A DNA stretch of 64,000 bases from VRUE01 sp035605695 (lineage in GTDB: Bacteria; Actinomycetota; Thermoleophilia; Solirubrobacterales; 70-9), in contig DATNGZ010000051.1 of assembly GCA_035605695.1 (NCBI GenBank), forward strand, positions 1 through 64,000, written 5' to 3'. Shown piece after piece: positions 50,142 to 59,965 of this stretch (positions are counted from its first letter, which is position 1; every line of letters starts with the position of its first letter). Below the pieces are notes generated by a model. That model ran no database searches. It had not been told where the DNA came from and saw nothing but the letters and a program-made list of their open reading frames with translations. The translations under genes were made by a program, and so were the position numbers.

Positions 50142-51357
50142 ACCGGTTCGCATCGGGCTGCTCGGTCGCGGCACGGTCGGTGGCGCCTTCGCCGCGATGA
50201 TCGCCGCTCGCGCCGACGCGGTCGAGGCCGCCACCGGCCGGCGGCCCGAGGTCTCCGGCGTCCTCACCCGCGAGGAGGGCGACTTCGAGGCGATCCTCGA
50301 GCGCTCCGAGGTGATCGTCGAGCTGATTGGCGGCACCGATCCGGCCCGCGAGCACGTGCTCGCGGCGCTGCGGGCCAATCGCCCGGTCGTTACCGCCAAC
50401 AAGCAGCTGCTCGCCCAACACGGCGAGGAGCTCTTCGACGCAGCCCGCGAGGCCGGCGTGCAGCTGCGCTTCGAGGCGGCGGTGGCGGGGGTGATCCCGA
50501 TTGTGCGGGTAATCCAGGAGAGCTTCGGCGTTACCGAGATCGCCAAGGTCTTCGGCATCGTTAACGGCACCACCAACTTCATCCTCAGCGAGATGGCTTC
50601 CACCGGTGCTCCCTACGAGGAGGTCCTCGCCCGGGCACAGGAGCTCGGCTACGCCGAGGCCGACCCGACCGCTGATGTCAGCGGCGCCGACGCCGCGGCG
50701 AAGATGGCGATCCTCGCCCGCCTCGCTTTTCACACGCCGGTGACGCTGGACGAGGTCTCCTACGAGGGGATCGAGCGGATCAAACCCGGTGACCTCGCCT
50801 ACGCCAAGGAGCTCGGCCTCTCGCTGAAGTTGCTCGGCGTCGCCGAACGGCGCGAGGGCGGGGTCAGCGTCCGCGTCTTTCCATGTTTCCTCTCCGGCGG
50901 CCACCCGCTCTCGCCGGTTGAGGGTCCCTTCAACGCGGTCATGGTCGAGGCGCCGGACATCACCGAGGTGACGATGTCGGGGCCGGGGGCGGGGGGGGTG
51001 CAGACCGCCTCGGCGGTGCTCGGCGACGTCGTCTCGATCCTCAGCGGCGACGCGCCGGTGCACGAGACCCGCGTCAGGCTGCCGATCGTCAACGACGTCT
51101 CCTCCTCCTTCTACCTGCACCTGGCGGTCGCCGACCGCCCCGGCGTTCTCGCCCAGATCGCCCAGGTGCTGGGCGATAAAGACGTCTCGGTGAAGAGCGT
51201 CGTTCAGCGGGGCGTGGGCGAGGACGCGCGCCTGGTGATGGTCGTCCACGAGTGCCTCGAGTCGCGTTTCACGGCGGCGTTGGAGGCGATAGACGGGCTC
51301 GACGTGCTGCGCGCGCCGCCGCGCTCGATCCGGGTGATCGAAGAGGAGTTCGCTTGA
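50134..51357 (+). CDS. hom: Homoserine dehydrogenase
   Basis: Reduces aspartate semialdehyde to homoserine. 407 residues: NAD(P)-binding IGLLGRGTVGGAFAAM, ANKQLLAQHG, GIVNGTTNFILSEM, GYAEADPTADVSGADAAAKM, and a C-terminal ACT domain (YLHLAVADRPGVLAQIAQVLGD, near 325-400) for feedback control, probably by threonine. It overlaps lysA by 8 nt and thrC by 4 nt (TTGA). Confidence 0.95.
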   Translation: MPEPVRIGLLGRGTVGGAFAAMIAARADAVEAATGRRPEVSGVLTREEGDFEAILERSEVIVELIGGTDPAREHVLAALRANRPVVTANKQLLAQHGEELFDAAREAGVQLRFEAAVAGVIPIVRVIQESFGVTEIAKVFGIVNGTTNFILSEMASTGAPYEEVLARAQELGYAEADPTADVSGADAAAKMAILARLAFHTPVTLDEVSYEGIERIKPGDLAYAKELGLSLKLLGVAERREGGVSVRVFPCFLSGGHPLSPVEGPFNAVMVEAPDITEVTMSGPGAGGVQTASAVLGDVVSILSGDAPVHETRVRLPIVNDVSSSFYLHLAVADRPGVLAQIAQVLGDKDVSVKSVVQRGVGEDARLVMVVHECLESRFTAALEAIDGLDVLRAPPRSIRVIEEEFA

Positions 51358-52391
51358 GCCCCGCGCCGCTGATCGAGCGGTTCAGGGACCGCCTTTCGCT
51401 GGAGCCGGGCGACCCGGTGGTGACCCTGAACGAGGGCTCGACGCCACTGGTCGAGGCGCCGCGGCTCTCCGAGCGGATCGGCGTCCGCGCCTACCTCAAG
51501 TTCGAGGGCGCCAACCCGACCGGCAGCTTCAAGGACCGCGGTATGACCGTTGCGGTCTCGCGGGCGAAGGGGAGGGGAGCTGAGGCGGTGATCTGCGCCT
51601 CGACCGGCAACACCGCCGCCAGCGCCGCCGCCTACGCCGCGCGGGCGGGAATGCGTGGCGCGGTGATCGTCCCCGAGGGCAAGATCGCGATCGGCAAGCT
51701 CGCCCAGGCGCTGATGCACGGCGCCCGCGTCGTCGCCCTGCAAGGCAACTTCGACGACGCCCTGCGGATCGTCCGCGACCTCGCCGACAAGTACCCGATC
51801 GAGCTGGTCAACTCAGTCAACCCGCACCGGATCGAAGGCCAGAAGACGGCCGCCTTCGAGGTGATCGAGGAGCTCGGTGAGGCGCCCGGCGCGTTGGCGA
51901 TCCCGGTCGGCAACGCCGGCAACGTCACCGCCTACTGGCGCGGCTTTCAGGAGGCTGGCACGGCGCCGATCCTCTACGGCTTCCAGGCCGAGGGCGCGGC
52001 GCCACTCGTGCGCGGCGAGCCGGTCACCAACCCCGAGACGGTCGCCTCGGCTATCCGGATCGGCAACCCGGCCCGCTGGGAGGAGGCGATGGCGGCCTTC
52101 ACCGGCTCCCGCGGCCGGGTGGCGGCGGTCAGCGACCAGCAGATCCTAGACGCCTACCGCTGGCTCGCCGCCGGCGAGGGCGTCTTCTGCGAGCCCGCCT
52201 CCGCCGCCTCGGTGGCCGGTCTGCTTGCCCACGGTCTGCCGGTGGTCGAGGGTGTTGCGCCGCCCGAGTCGGTCGTCTGCGTGCTCACCGGCCACGGTCT
52301 CAAGGACCCCGACACGGCCCTCTCCAAAGCCCCGCCGGTGATCAACTGCGAGAACGACCTCAGCGCGGTCGAGCGCGCCGTCTTCGCGTGA
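51354..52391 (+). CDS. thrC: Threonine synthase
   Basis: PLP-dependent conversion of O-phosphohomoserine to threonine. 345 residues with LKFEGANPTGSFKDRGMTVA (Schiff-base Lys), CASTGNTAASAAAYAARAG, IPVGNAGNVTAYW (phosphate-binding) and CVLTGHGLKDP. Start is TTG overlapping the hom stop (TTGA), with GAGGAG upstream. A longer frame beginning at 51252 is only hom in another frame. Confidence 0.95.
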   Translation: MSPAPLIERFRDRLSLEPGDPVVTLNEGSTPLVEAPRLSERIGVRAYLKFEGANPTGSFKDRGMTVAVSRAKGRGAEAVICASTGNTAASAAAYAARAGMRGAVIVPEGKIAIGKLAQALMHGARVVALQGNFDDALRIVRDLADKYPIELVNSVNPHRIEGQKTAAFEVIEELGEAPGALAIPVGNAGNVTAYWRGFQEAGTAPILYGFQAEGAAPLVRGEPVTNPETVASAIRIGNPARWEEAMAAFTGSRGRVAAVSDQQILDAYRWLAAGEGVFCEPASAASVAGLLAHGLPVVEGVAPPESVVCVLTGHGLKDPDTALSKAPPVINCENDLSAVERAVFA

Positions 52392-53269
52392 CCACCCGGC
52401 GTCGCCTCGTTCGCGTCCCTGCCTCATCGGCCAACCTCGGGCCGGGGTATGACGTGCTGGCGGCGGCGGTCTCGCTCTTCCTCGAGTTGGAGGTCGAGGA
52501 GACCGGCGAGTTCTCACTTGACGCCGGCGGCCTCGAGGTCTCGACCGGCCGCGACAACCTGATCGTCCGCGCCTTCGAGAGCCTGCATTCAGCCGACGGC
52601 ATCGCCTTTCGCTTGCGCAGCGAGATCCCGCTGGCTCGAGGCCTCGGCTCCAGTGCCGCCGCGATCGTCGCCGGCCTCTTCGCCGCCGACCACCTCTTTG
52701 AGCTGGCTCTCTCTAAAGAGGAGATGCTGACCAAGGCGACTGAGCTGGAGGGTCACCCCGACAACGTCGCCGCGGCGATCTACGGCGGTTTCGTCATCTG
52801 TGGGCCAGGGGATGGGGACGCCCCGAGCGCAGCGCGCTTCGACCCCCCAGGAGGACTTGAGGGAATCGCCGTGATTCCGGCCGAAGAGGTCTCGACCGAG
52901 CGCGCCCGTGAGGCGATTCCCACCGAGATCCCGCTCCCCGACGCGGTCGCCAACGTCTCTGCGGCCTCCCGGCTCGTCCTCGGCCTGCATCGTGCCGACC
53001 TCGACCTTGTCACCGCCGGCCTCGCCGATCGCATCCACCAGTCCCGTCGTCGCGAGCTCTACCCACGCTCGATGGAGCTGGTCGACGATGCCGCCCAGCT
53101 GGGCGCCCTCGGGGCAACGATCTCCGGCGCCGGCCCGACCGTCCTCGTCTGGACCACCTGGCAGGAGGCCGGCAACGTCGCCGAAGCCCTTGAGCAACGC
53201 TGCGCCGGCTGGGCCGAGGTCCGCCGCCTCCCCTTCTGCCCCCACGGCGCCGACGTCCCCGAGCTTTAG
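52388..53269 (+). CDS. thrB: Homoserine kinase
   Basis: GHMP-superfamily kinase that phosphorylates homoserine. 293 residues: VPASSANLGPGYDVLAAAV (substrate loop), IPLARGLGSSAAAIVAGLFAAD (phosphate-binding GHMP motif 2), and SGAGPTVLVW (motif 3). GTG start overlaps the thrC stop (GTGA). It completes the aspartate-to-threonine operon. Confidence 0.95.
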   Translation: MTTRRRLVRVPASSANLGPGYDVLAAAVSLFLELEVEETGEFSLDAGGLEVSTGRDNLIVRAFESLHSADGIAFRLRSEIPLARGLGSSAAAIVAGLFAADHLFELALSKEEMLTKATELEGHPDNVAAAIYGGFVICGPGDGDAPSAARFDPPGGLEGIAVIPAEEVSTERAREAIPTEIPLPDAVANVSAASRLVLGLHRADLDLVTAGLADRIHQSRRRELYPRSMELVDDAAQLGALGATISGAGPTVLVWTTWQEAGNVAEALEQRCAGWAEVRRLPFCPHGADVPEL

Positions 53270-53313
53270 GGGCAAAGGGGGGAGAGATTTGGGCGCTGGG
53301 CTCTTGAAAGGGC

Positions 53314-53604
53314 ATGCGCTTGACGCGGCATGCGAAGCAGACGCTCTCTCGGATCGAGTTGCGCAAGTTCGAGCACTACGAACGGCAGGAGCACGTCGAT
53401 GACGACTACTGCGTGGTGGGGTTTGCCCACTCCGAGCCAGTGCAGGTTGCGCTGCTGAGCCCGGAGAAGCACATCGATCTACTCGAGGCAGCTGCTGAGC
53501 GCTTTGAATTGGACGGTATCGCCCTGGTTGCCACGGCACGAGCTGCACTCGCAGCACCTGACCGAGTCGTGACGCTCAAAGTCAGCGCTCCACTCGCTGT
53601 TTGA
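53314..53604 (+). CDS. Small hypothetical protein
   Basis: 96 residues, MRLTRHAKQTLSRIELRKFEHYERQEHVDD then a beta-rich C terminus (EPVQVALLSPEKHIDLLEAAAERFELDGIAL, VVTLKVSAPLAV). No signal peptide, membrane segment or SD. It could be an antitoxin-like or nucleic-acid-binding protein. Alternatively it is not a real gene; the frame is short and no -10 box is in the usual place. Confidence 0.5.
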   Translation: MRLTRHAKQTLSRIELRKFEHYERQEHVDDDYCVVGFAHSEPVQVALLSPEKHIDLLEAAAERFELDGIALVATARAALAAPDRVVTLKVSAPLAV

Positions 53605-53651
53605 CTACGAAATTCATGGCTATCTGCCGGGACGCCGGTTAGGATCGCGGC

Positions 53652-54707
53652 GTGGCCCGAAGCTGGAAATCGATTGCGACACTGGCCGTGTTCGTCGGGT
53701 GTCTCCTTGCTCCGGCGAGTTCGCAGGCGACGCTGGTCTTTACGCGCAATCCGTTCAGTCCGACCGTCTTCGTGGCGAATGACAACGGCTCTTCGGCGCG
53801 AAAGCTTGGCTTGGGCTCGAATCCACGCGTCTCGCCCGATGGTCAGAAGGTCGTCTTCTACCGCTTTGGTAAAGGCAACCAGCCCTCAGAACTGATGTTG
53901 GCGCCTGCTTCTGGCGGTGCGCCCAAGAAGTTGGCGAGCGGCTGGCAGGACCCGTTCGTCTTCGCCTGGTCCCCTGACTCGACCACGATCGCTGTGCTGC
54001 TTGGGCCCGAGGTTGGCAAGCAGCGCCTGACCACGATCGACGTTGCCACCGGCACTCAGTACATCGTTGCGCGTGGCTACTTCTCTGGGGTCAGTTTTTC
54101 GCCGCAGGGCAGTGAACAGCTCGTCTTCGGGCAGGCGACGAGCGAAAACTTTCCGTCTCGCAGCGACGTCTACCGCATCGACCTCCTTCCCCCTGGCGCC
54201 ATGAGCGTCGCCGCTGTAACCCCACAGCGGCTGACAAGCGACCATTGCTCGTCCAGTCCGCTCTGGGGTCCGAACGAACGGATCGTCTTCGTCAAGCACC
54301 TAGGTGAAAAAAGCCGCAAGTACGGGCCCAAGAACGACCTTTTCTTGATGGACCCGGACGGGAGGAAGGTGAAGCGCCTAACCCGCACCAAGGTCGCACC
54401 GCTGCTCTCCGGCCTCAGCCCGACCGAATGGTCGGGCAATGGCAACCGCCTGCTCGCCGAGTTCGGTGGTCAGGACACCACTTACGCCGTCACCGTCAAC
54501 CCGAAGACCGGCGCCGAACGGGCGCTGACCAAGGAACGCGAGGTTGGATTCGTCGGCACGGCGCTCTCCAAAGACGGCAAGTTCGTGCTGGGCAGTCTCG
54601 GTGGCTTCGAACCTGGCCCTGGTCACAAGGTTGTGAGCATTCCCTATGCGGGTGGCAAGCCGAAGGTGCTCGCCAGCAACGCTTCGGAAGCCGACTGGAG
54701 TCGCTGA
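53652..54707 (+). CDS. Secreted TolB-like beta-propeller protein
   Basis: 351 residues with a signal peptide (SIATLAVFVGCLLAPASSQA) and several WD40/TolB-type blades: RKLGLGSNPRVSPDGQKVVFYR, FAWSPDSTTIAVLLG, GVSFSPQGSEQLVFGQ, GTALSKDGKFVLGSLGG. PD40-type SPDG motifs support it. TAGGAT lies 6 nt before GTG 53652, so a leaderless mRNA is probable. Partner or ligand unknown. The cupin gene follows 2 bp after its stop. Confidence 0.8.
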   Translation: MARSWKSIATLAVFVGCLLAPASSQATLVFTRNPFSPTVFVANDNGSSARKLGLGSNPRVSPDGQKVVFYRFGKGNQPSELMLAPASGGAPKKLASGWQDPFVFAWSPDSTTIAVLLGPEVGKQRLTTIDVATGTQYIVARGYFSGVSFSPQGSEQLVFGQATSENFPSRSDVYRIDLLPPGAMSVAAVTPQRLTSDHCSSSPLWGPNERIVFVKHLGEKSRKYGPKNDLFLMDPDGRKVKRLTRTKVAPLLSGLSPTEWSGNGNRLLAEFGGQDTTYAVTVNPKTGAERALTKEREVGFVGTALSKDGKFVLGSLGGFEPGPGHKVVSIPYAGGKPKVLASNASEADWSR

Positions 54708-54709
54708 AA

Positions 54710-55084
54710 GTGGCCGGCGGCTTCACGATCAAGCACCGTGACGAGTTCGAGTCAATGGAGGGGTCGGGGGACTCGACCTGGCGCCTGGCGCGCAAGGCGC
54801 TCGGCACCTCGGCCTTCGGCTTCAACCTGGTCGAAGTTGATCCCGGCGGGCAGATCCCCGAGCACGACGAGGCCGAGAGCGGTCAGGTTGAGCTCTATGT
54901 CGTGCTCGAGGGCGAGGCGGTCCTGCGGATCGACGGCGAGGACCACCCGGCGCCCGCCGGCACCTTCGCCTCGATCGAGCCGCCGGTCAGCCGCACGATC
55001 CTCAACCGCTCGGATTCACCGGTGACGGCCCTCCTCGTCGGAGTCCACCCGGCCGGCGAGTTCCAGCCCTCCGGCTGGGCCTAG
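54710..55084 (+). CDS. Cupin-domain protein
   Basis: 124 residues. A double-stranded beta-helix with GFNLVEVDPGGQIPEHDEAESGQVELYVVLEGEAVLRIDGED (motif 1: H-x-E; the usual second His is replaced) and APAGTFASIEPPVSRTILNRSDSPVTALLVG (motif 2). Metal binding may be partial, so the enzyme class is unclear. Start GTG 54710 lies 2 nt after the TolB-like stop, so it is in the same operon. The gene ends against hairpin 55085. Confidence 0.8.
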   Translation: MAGGFTIKHRDEFESMEGSGDSTWRLARKALGTSAFGFNLVEVDPGGQIPEHDEAESGQVELYVVLEGEAVLRIDGEDHPAPAGTFASIEPPVSRTILNRSDSPVTALLVGVHPAGEFQPSGWA

Positions 55085-55137
55085 CCGAACTGCATCAACT
55101 TCTCCGCCTGCTGGCCCTACAAGTTGATGCAGTTCGG
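55085..55137. repeat. Hairpin repeat, copy 2
   Basis: CCGAACTGCATCAACTT (55085-55101) and AAGTTGATGCAGTTCGG (55121-55137), perfect 17-bp stem, 19-nt loop. The left arm is identical to the 8778 copy. The loop holds CCTGCTGG and CTACAAG, which also occur inside R3, so it may be a shortened relative. Confidence 0.7.
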
Positions 55138-55208
55138 GTTGAGGGGGCCGAATTTGGCCCTATTTGCAGGAAAACTGGAATTCGTCGCGAGGGCGGCTCT
55201 GACCGCCC

Positions 55209-55214
55209 TATAAT
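55209..55214 (+). promoter_or_regulatory. Perfect -10 box of gltB
   Basis: TATAAT followed by a leader of about 55 nt and GGGAGG (55266-55271), 6 nt before ATG 55278. No clear -35. One of the few SD-led transcripts here. Confidence 0.55.
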
Positions 55215-55277
55215 TCTGCGACCCGTCAACCCGTCGCGCGCCCGCTCGAAGAAGGCGTGGAAACCGGGAGGTCAGCT

Positions 55278-58200
55278 ATGTCCAGTACCCAGTCCCGTGA
55301 GCTTCACGGTGAGGGCGGCCCCGTCCGCTACTCGCCAGAGCGTGCCTACCGGCCGCTTGTCTCGCCGCCCAGCGTCGAAGACAAGGATGCCTGTGCGATC
55401 TACGCCTCGGTCCGCAAGGACGCGACGCCGAGCCACGCGCCGATCGAGCTGGCGATCCCGGCCCTGCAGAAAATGCTCCACCGCGCCGGCAACGTCGACG
55501 GCGAGGGTGACGGCTGCGGCCTGCTGCTCGACCTGCCGCGCAAGATCTGGGCGGAGGAGGTTCGCTCCGGCGGCCACGACCCCTCGCTCACCCTCGACGA
55601 CGCCTTCGCCGTCGCCCACATCTTCGTCGAGCGCTCGCAGGACCTAGAGCGGATCCAGCACGACGCCCGCGAGCTGCTCGGTAACGGCGGCTTCCGCATC
55701 CTCGCCGAGCGGATCGGCATCGTCGACTCGCCCGCCCTCGGTCCGACCGCGCGTGAGGAGGAGCCGCACTTCTGGCAGATTGCCGGCCTCGTCGCCGACG
55801 CTTCACGTCGCGACCGCGTCCTCTTCGATCTGCTGATCGAGCTAGAGCAGCGCCTCGACGTCCACGTTCCCTCCTTCTCGGCGACGACCTGCGTCTACAA
55901 GGTGATGGGCGCGCCGAAGATCCTCGGCGAGTACTACCCCGACCTGCGCGACGAGCGCTTCGAGACGATCGGCAGCTTTGGCCACAACCGCTACTCGACC
56001 AACACCTGGCCCTCCTTCAAGCGCGTCCAGCCCTTCTCGGTGCTTGGGCACAACGGCGAGATCAACACGATCGCCCAGCTGCGCCAGGAGGCGAAAATGC
56101 TCGGGGTGCCGATCCACGCCGGCGGCTCGGACTCGCAGGACCTCAACCGCACGATCGACACCCTGGTCAGCCGCGACGGCCTCAGCCTTGCCGAGGCGAT
56201 GGAGATGGTGGTGCCGCCGATCGTCGAAGAGATCCGCCGTATGCCGGAGGAGCTGCACCGCTTCTACATGTACCTGCACCAGGCGATGGGTCCGTTCGCG
56301 CAGGGACCGGTGGCGCTGATCGCCCGCCACTCCGGCGAATGCGTCTTCTCCTCCGACGCGCTCGGCCTGCGGCCGCTCTGGCAGGTGGAGACCACCGACG
56401 ACTTCGTCTTCAGTTCCGAGCCGGGCGTCGTCCCGGTCAACGCGATGGTCTCCGAGCCCAAGCCGCTCGCCCCCGGTGAGAAGGCGCTGGTGATGATCGA
56501 CCGCGAGCGCAAGCGCTCGACCTTGCACCCGCACGACGCGATGCTGCGCATCGTCCGCGCCAGCTGGCTGCGCCGCAACGGCGCCGAGGACGCCGCCGCC
56601 TACGACCGCGCCCTGGAGACCGGCGGCCCGCTCGAGGGCGAGGAGGTGCCGGGCTATTCCGACGCGGGGCCGGAGGAGCCGGTCAAGGTCAGCGACCGCG
56701 TCCTCGCCGGCTTCGGCTGGCAGCGCGACGACGTCAAACTCGTCCAGCAGATGGCCTCCAACGGTTCGGAGCCGGTCGGCTCGCTGGGCTACGACGGGCC
56801 GCTTGCGGCGCTCTCACCCGAGCGCCAGAACCTCGCCGACTACTTCAAGGAGACCGTCGCCGTCGTCACCAACCCGGCGATCGACCGCGAACGCGAGATG
56901 GAGCACTTCTCCACCCGCACGATCTTCGGCCGTCGCCCCTCGATTACGGCCGCGGGCGAGGACACGGGCACGGTCGAGACCGCCTTCCCGATCATCCTCG
57001 GTGGCCACCACGGCCTCGCGCCGCTCTCCGACAAGGCCTACCGCAAGATCGCCCGCGAGCACCGCACCTACCTGCTCGAGGACCTCTGGGAGGAGTTCCG
57101 CGGCCGCGCCGACGTCGTCGATATCTCGCTGCTCGAGTCGGAGACGACGCGGGGCGCGATCGAGCGGATCAAGCAGGAGGCGGTGAAGAAAGTCCGCGAC
57201 GGCGCCGAGCTGCTGGTGCTCACCGATCGCACCATCTACGACGCCGATCGCCGTTTCCTCGACCCGCACCTTGCCACCTCGGCCGTCGACCAGGCGCTGA
57301 AGGGCTTCAAGGTCGAGCCGGGCGAGGAGAACCTGCGCCGCCGCTGCGGCATCGTCCTGCGCTCGGCGGCGATCCGCAACGTCCACGACACGATGCTCGC
57401 CCTCGGCCTCGGCGCCAACGGCGTCTGCCCCTACACGATGGTCGAAGTCGTCTGTGTCGAGGACTACGAGAGCAACGTCTCCAACCTCTGCGATGCGCTC
57501 GAGAAGGGGATCGAGAAAGTGATCTCAACGATCGGGATCCACGAGGTGCGCGGCTACGCGCGCCAGTTCTCCTCGATCGGGGTCAAGCCCGAGCTGGCCG
57601 AGATCTTCCTCACCGACGCCTTCGGCGCCTCGGAGTCGGGCGGCGTCGGCTTCACCAAGCTCGATGAGGACACCAACGAGCGCGCCCGCATCCTCGCCGG
57701 TGACGAAGAGGCAAAACCGGCGAAGACGTTCCGCTTCTACCCCAAGGTCTACAAGGCGGCGATCGCCACCGCCAACGGCACCGGCAGCTACGAGGAGTAC
57801 TCGGAGAAGGTGCGCGACCTCGAGCAGCAGAGCCCGATCTCGATGCGCCACATCATGGGCCTGAAGGGTGACCGGGAGCCGATCGCCGACCCGTCGGTAG
57901 TCGACGCCGGCGTCGGCCGCCACGACTACCCGGTGGTGATCTCCTCGATGAGCTTCGGCTCGCAGTCCGAGCCGGCCTTCCGCGCCTACGCCGAGGCGGC
58001 GAAGTCGATCAACGTGCTCTGCGTCAACGGCGAGGGTGGCGAGATCCGCGACATGTACGGCAACTACCGCAAGTGGCGCGGCCAGCAGGTCGCCTCGGGC
58101 CGCTTCGGCGTCTCGGCGGAGATGCTCAACTCCTCCTACCTGGCCGAGATCAAGATCGGCCAGGGCGCCAAGCCCGGCGAGGGCGGTCACCTGCCCGGCA

Positions 58201-59954
58201 AGAAGGTCTCCGAGAAGGTCGCCGCCGCCCGTAACGCGGCGCCCGGCACCGACCTGATCTCGCCCTCCAACAACCACGACCTCTACTCGATCGAGGACCT
58301 CGCCGAGCTGATCGACGAGCTGAAGACGGTCAACCCCGATGTGCGCGTCTCGGTCAAGGTGCCGGTGGTGCCGAACATCGGCACGATTGGCCTCGGCATC
58401 GCCAAGGCGGGGGCCGACATCATCACCCTCTCCGGCTTCGAGGGCGGCACCGGCGCCGCCCGCCAGCACGCCCTGCGCCACGTCGGCCTGCCCTCCGACA
58501 TCGGCACCCGCGCCGTGCACCGGGCGCTGATGGAGGCTGGCATCCGCAACCGGGTCGAGATCTGGGCCGACGGCGGCTACCGTCACGGCCACGACATCGT
58601 CAAGCTGCACTGCCTCGGCGCCAACCGGGTCGGCTTCGGCACCCTGGCGATGGTCAGCCTCGGCTGCACGATCTGCCGCGGCTGCCAGCTCGACACCTGT
58701 CACGTCGGCATCGCGACCCAGATCGAGACGGTCGAGCAAGCCCAGGAGCACGGGCTGAAGAAGTTCACCCCGCAGGAGGTTGACCTCGCGGCCGAGAGCT
58801 GTGCCCGCTTCTTCCAGGCGATGGGCGAGGAGGTCAAGCAGGTCGTCGCCTCGCTCGGCTACGAACGCGCCCAGGACCTGGTCGGTCGCTACGACCTGCT
58901 CGAGCAGGTCTCCCACCACGACGCGGTCGACCTGGCGCCGCTGATCACGCCGCTGGAGGAGTTCCTCGACCTCGAGCCGCTGGACCTGCCGGTGGCCGAG
59001 GAGCTGGTCGAGAATCGCGCTGAGGCAGGAATGGTCGTCGCCCGCCCGATCCGGATGGAGGCTAAGCAGGCCTCGGCGCAGATCGGCGGCCTCGCCGGCG
59101 ATATCTGCTCCGGCCGCACGATCCGCAACGAGTTCCCCCGCGCCACCGACGCCAACGACCGCGTGCTCGGCACCGAGCTCTCGGGGGCGATCGCCCGCTC
59201 GCGCATCTTCGATGACGGACCGGAGTCAAACGACGACGTGCTCGCCAGTCTCGAGTTCAACGGCGGCTCGGTGGCAGGCCAGGGCCTCGGTGCCTTCAAC
59301 TCATACGGCGTCTCGATCCGGATCGAGGGCGGTGCCCAGGATGGCGTCGGCAAGACGATGCTGGGCGGCTCGGTTGCTGTGCTGAAGGGCAAAGGCGTCA
59401 AGGGCAAGCGGCTCAACGGCTCGGTTGGCAAGTCCTTCGCCTATGGCGCCCAGCGCGGCCGCCTCTACGTCCAGGGCTCGGCCGACTCGCGCTTCTGTAT
59501 CCGCCTCTCCGGTGCCGACGTAGTCCTTGCCGGCGAGCCCGAAGAGGCAATCGACGACAGCCGCGGCTGCATCGTCGACCGCGCCAACGCCAAGGGTTTC
59601 GCCTTCGAGTACATGACCTCAGGCCGCGCCATCGTCCTCGGCGACCTCGGCCCCTGGGCCTGCGCCGGGATGACCGGCGGCCGCGTCTACGTCCGCCACA
59701 ACGCCTTCGGCATCGACCGCGATGCGATCGTGCGCAGGCTGGGCGAGGGCGCCAAGGTGGAGCTGAAAGAGATCGACGCCGAGGGCCTGCTCGACGTCGA
59801 CGACCTGCTCGGCAGCTACGCGAGCGAACTGCGGGCGACGGGCCAAGACGAGGAGGCCGACCGTGTGATGGGCCTGGCCTCAGACGCGGCCGGCAACTTC
59901 CTAATGGTCGTCCCGCACAAGGTCCAGGCAGACCCAAGCATCTCGACTGAGTGA
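55278..59954 (+). CDS. gltB: Glutamate synthase, large subunit
   Basis: Transfers the amide of glutamine to 2-oxoglutarate. 1,558 residues: N-terminal class II amidotransferase after a removable propeptide, with the nucleophile Cys39 in KDACAIYASV; central and FMN domains with GEGGHLPGKK and FEGGTGAARQHALRHVG; the 3Fe-4S cluster segment LGCTICRGCQLDTCHVG (near 1128-1145); and the C-terminal GXGXG beta-helix with YGVSIRIEGGAQDGVGKTM and GDLGPWACAGMTGG. ATG 55278 is chosen over GTG 55257 because of the SD. No gltD is adjacent. Confidence 0.96.
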   Translation: MSSTQSRELHGEGGPVRYSPERAYRPLVSPPSVEDKDACAIYASVRKDATPSHAPIELAIPALQKMLHRAGNVDGEGDGCGLLLDLPRKIWAEEVRSGGHDPSLTLDDAFAVAHIFVERSQDLERIQHDARELLGNGGFRILAERIGIVDSPALGPTAREEEPHFWQIAGLVADASRRDRVLFDLLIELEQRLDVHVPSFSATTCVYKVMGAPKILGEYYPDLRDERFETIGSFGHNRYSTNTWPSFKRVQPFSVLGHNGEINTIAQLRQEAKMLGVPIHAGGSDSQDLNRTIDTLVSRDGLSLAEAMEMVVPPIVEEIRRMPEELHRFYMYLHQAMGPFAQGPVALIARHSGECVFSSDALGLRPLWQVETTDDFVFSSEPGVVPVNAMVSEPKPLAPGEKALVMIDRERKRSTLHPHDAMLRIVRASWLRRNGAEDAAAYDRALETGGPLEGEEVPGYSDAGPEEPVKVSDRVLAGFGWQRDDVKLVQQMASNGSEPVGSLGYDGPLAALSPERQNLADYFKETVAVVTNPAIDREREMEHFSTRTIFGRRPSITAAGEDTGTVETAFPIILGGHHGLAPLSDKAYRKIAREHRTYLLEDLWEEFRGRADVVDISLLESETTRGAIERIKQEAVKKVRDGAELLVLTDRTIYDADRRFLDPHLATSAVDQALKGFKVEPGEENLRRRCGIVLRSAAIRNVHDTMLALGLGANGVCPYTMVEVVCVEDYESNVSNLCDALEKGIEKVISTIGIHEVRGYARQFSSIGVKPELAEIFLTDAFGASESGGVGFTKLDEDTNERARILAGDEEAKPAKTFRFYPKVYKAAIATANGTGSYEEYSEKVRDLEQQSPISMRHIMGLKGDREPIADPSVVDAGVGRHDYPVVISSMSFGSQSEPAFRAYAEAAKSINVLCVNGEGGEIRDMYGNYRKWRGQQVASGRFGVSAEMLNSSYLAEIKIGQGAKPGEGGHLPGKKVSEKVAAARNAAPGTDLISPSNNHDLYSIEDLAELIDELKTVNPDVRVSVKVPVVPNIGTIGLGIAKAGADIITLSGFEGGTGAARQHALRHVGLPSDIGTRAVHRALMEAGIRNRVEIWADGGYRHGHDIVKLHCLGANRVGFGTLAMVSLGCTICRGCQLDTCHVGIATQIETVEQAQEHGLKKFTPQEVDLAAESCARFFQAMGEEVKQVVASLGYERAQDLVGRYDLLEQVSHHDAVDLAPLITPLEEFLDLEPLDLPVAEELVENRAEAGMVVARPIRMEAKQASAQIGGLAGDICSGRTIRNEFPRATDANDRVLGTELSGAIARSRIFDDGPESNDDVLASLEFNGGSVAGQGLGAFNSYGVSIRIEGGAQDGVGKTMLGGSVAVLKGKGVKGKRLNGSVGKSFAYGAQRGRLYVQGSADSRFCIRLSGADVVLAGEPEEAIDDSRGCIVDRANAKGFAFEYMTSGRAIVLGDLGPWACAGMTGGRVYVRHNAFGIDRDAIVRRLGEGAKVELKEIDAEGLLDVDDLLGSYASELRATGQDEEADRVMGLASDAAGNFLMVVPHKVQADPSISTE

Positions 59955-59965
59955 ATCTTGGCGGG

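Noticed and set aside
57525..58919. Long antisense open frame (464 codons) opposite gltB
   Set aside because: It mirrors gltB codon structure, has Asp/Val/Leu/Arg-rich composition and no domain; typical GC-rich antisense artefact.
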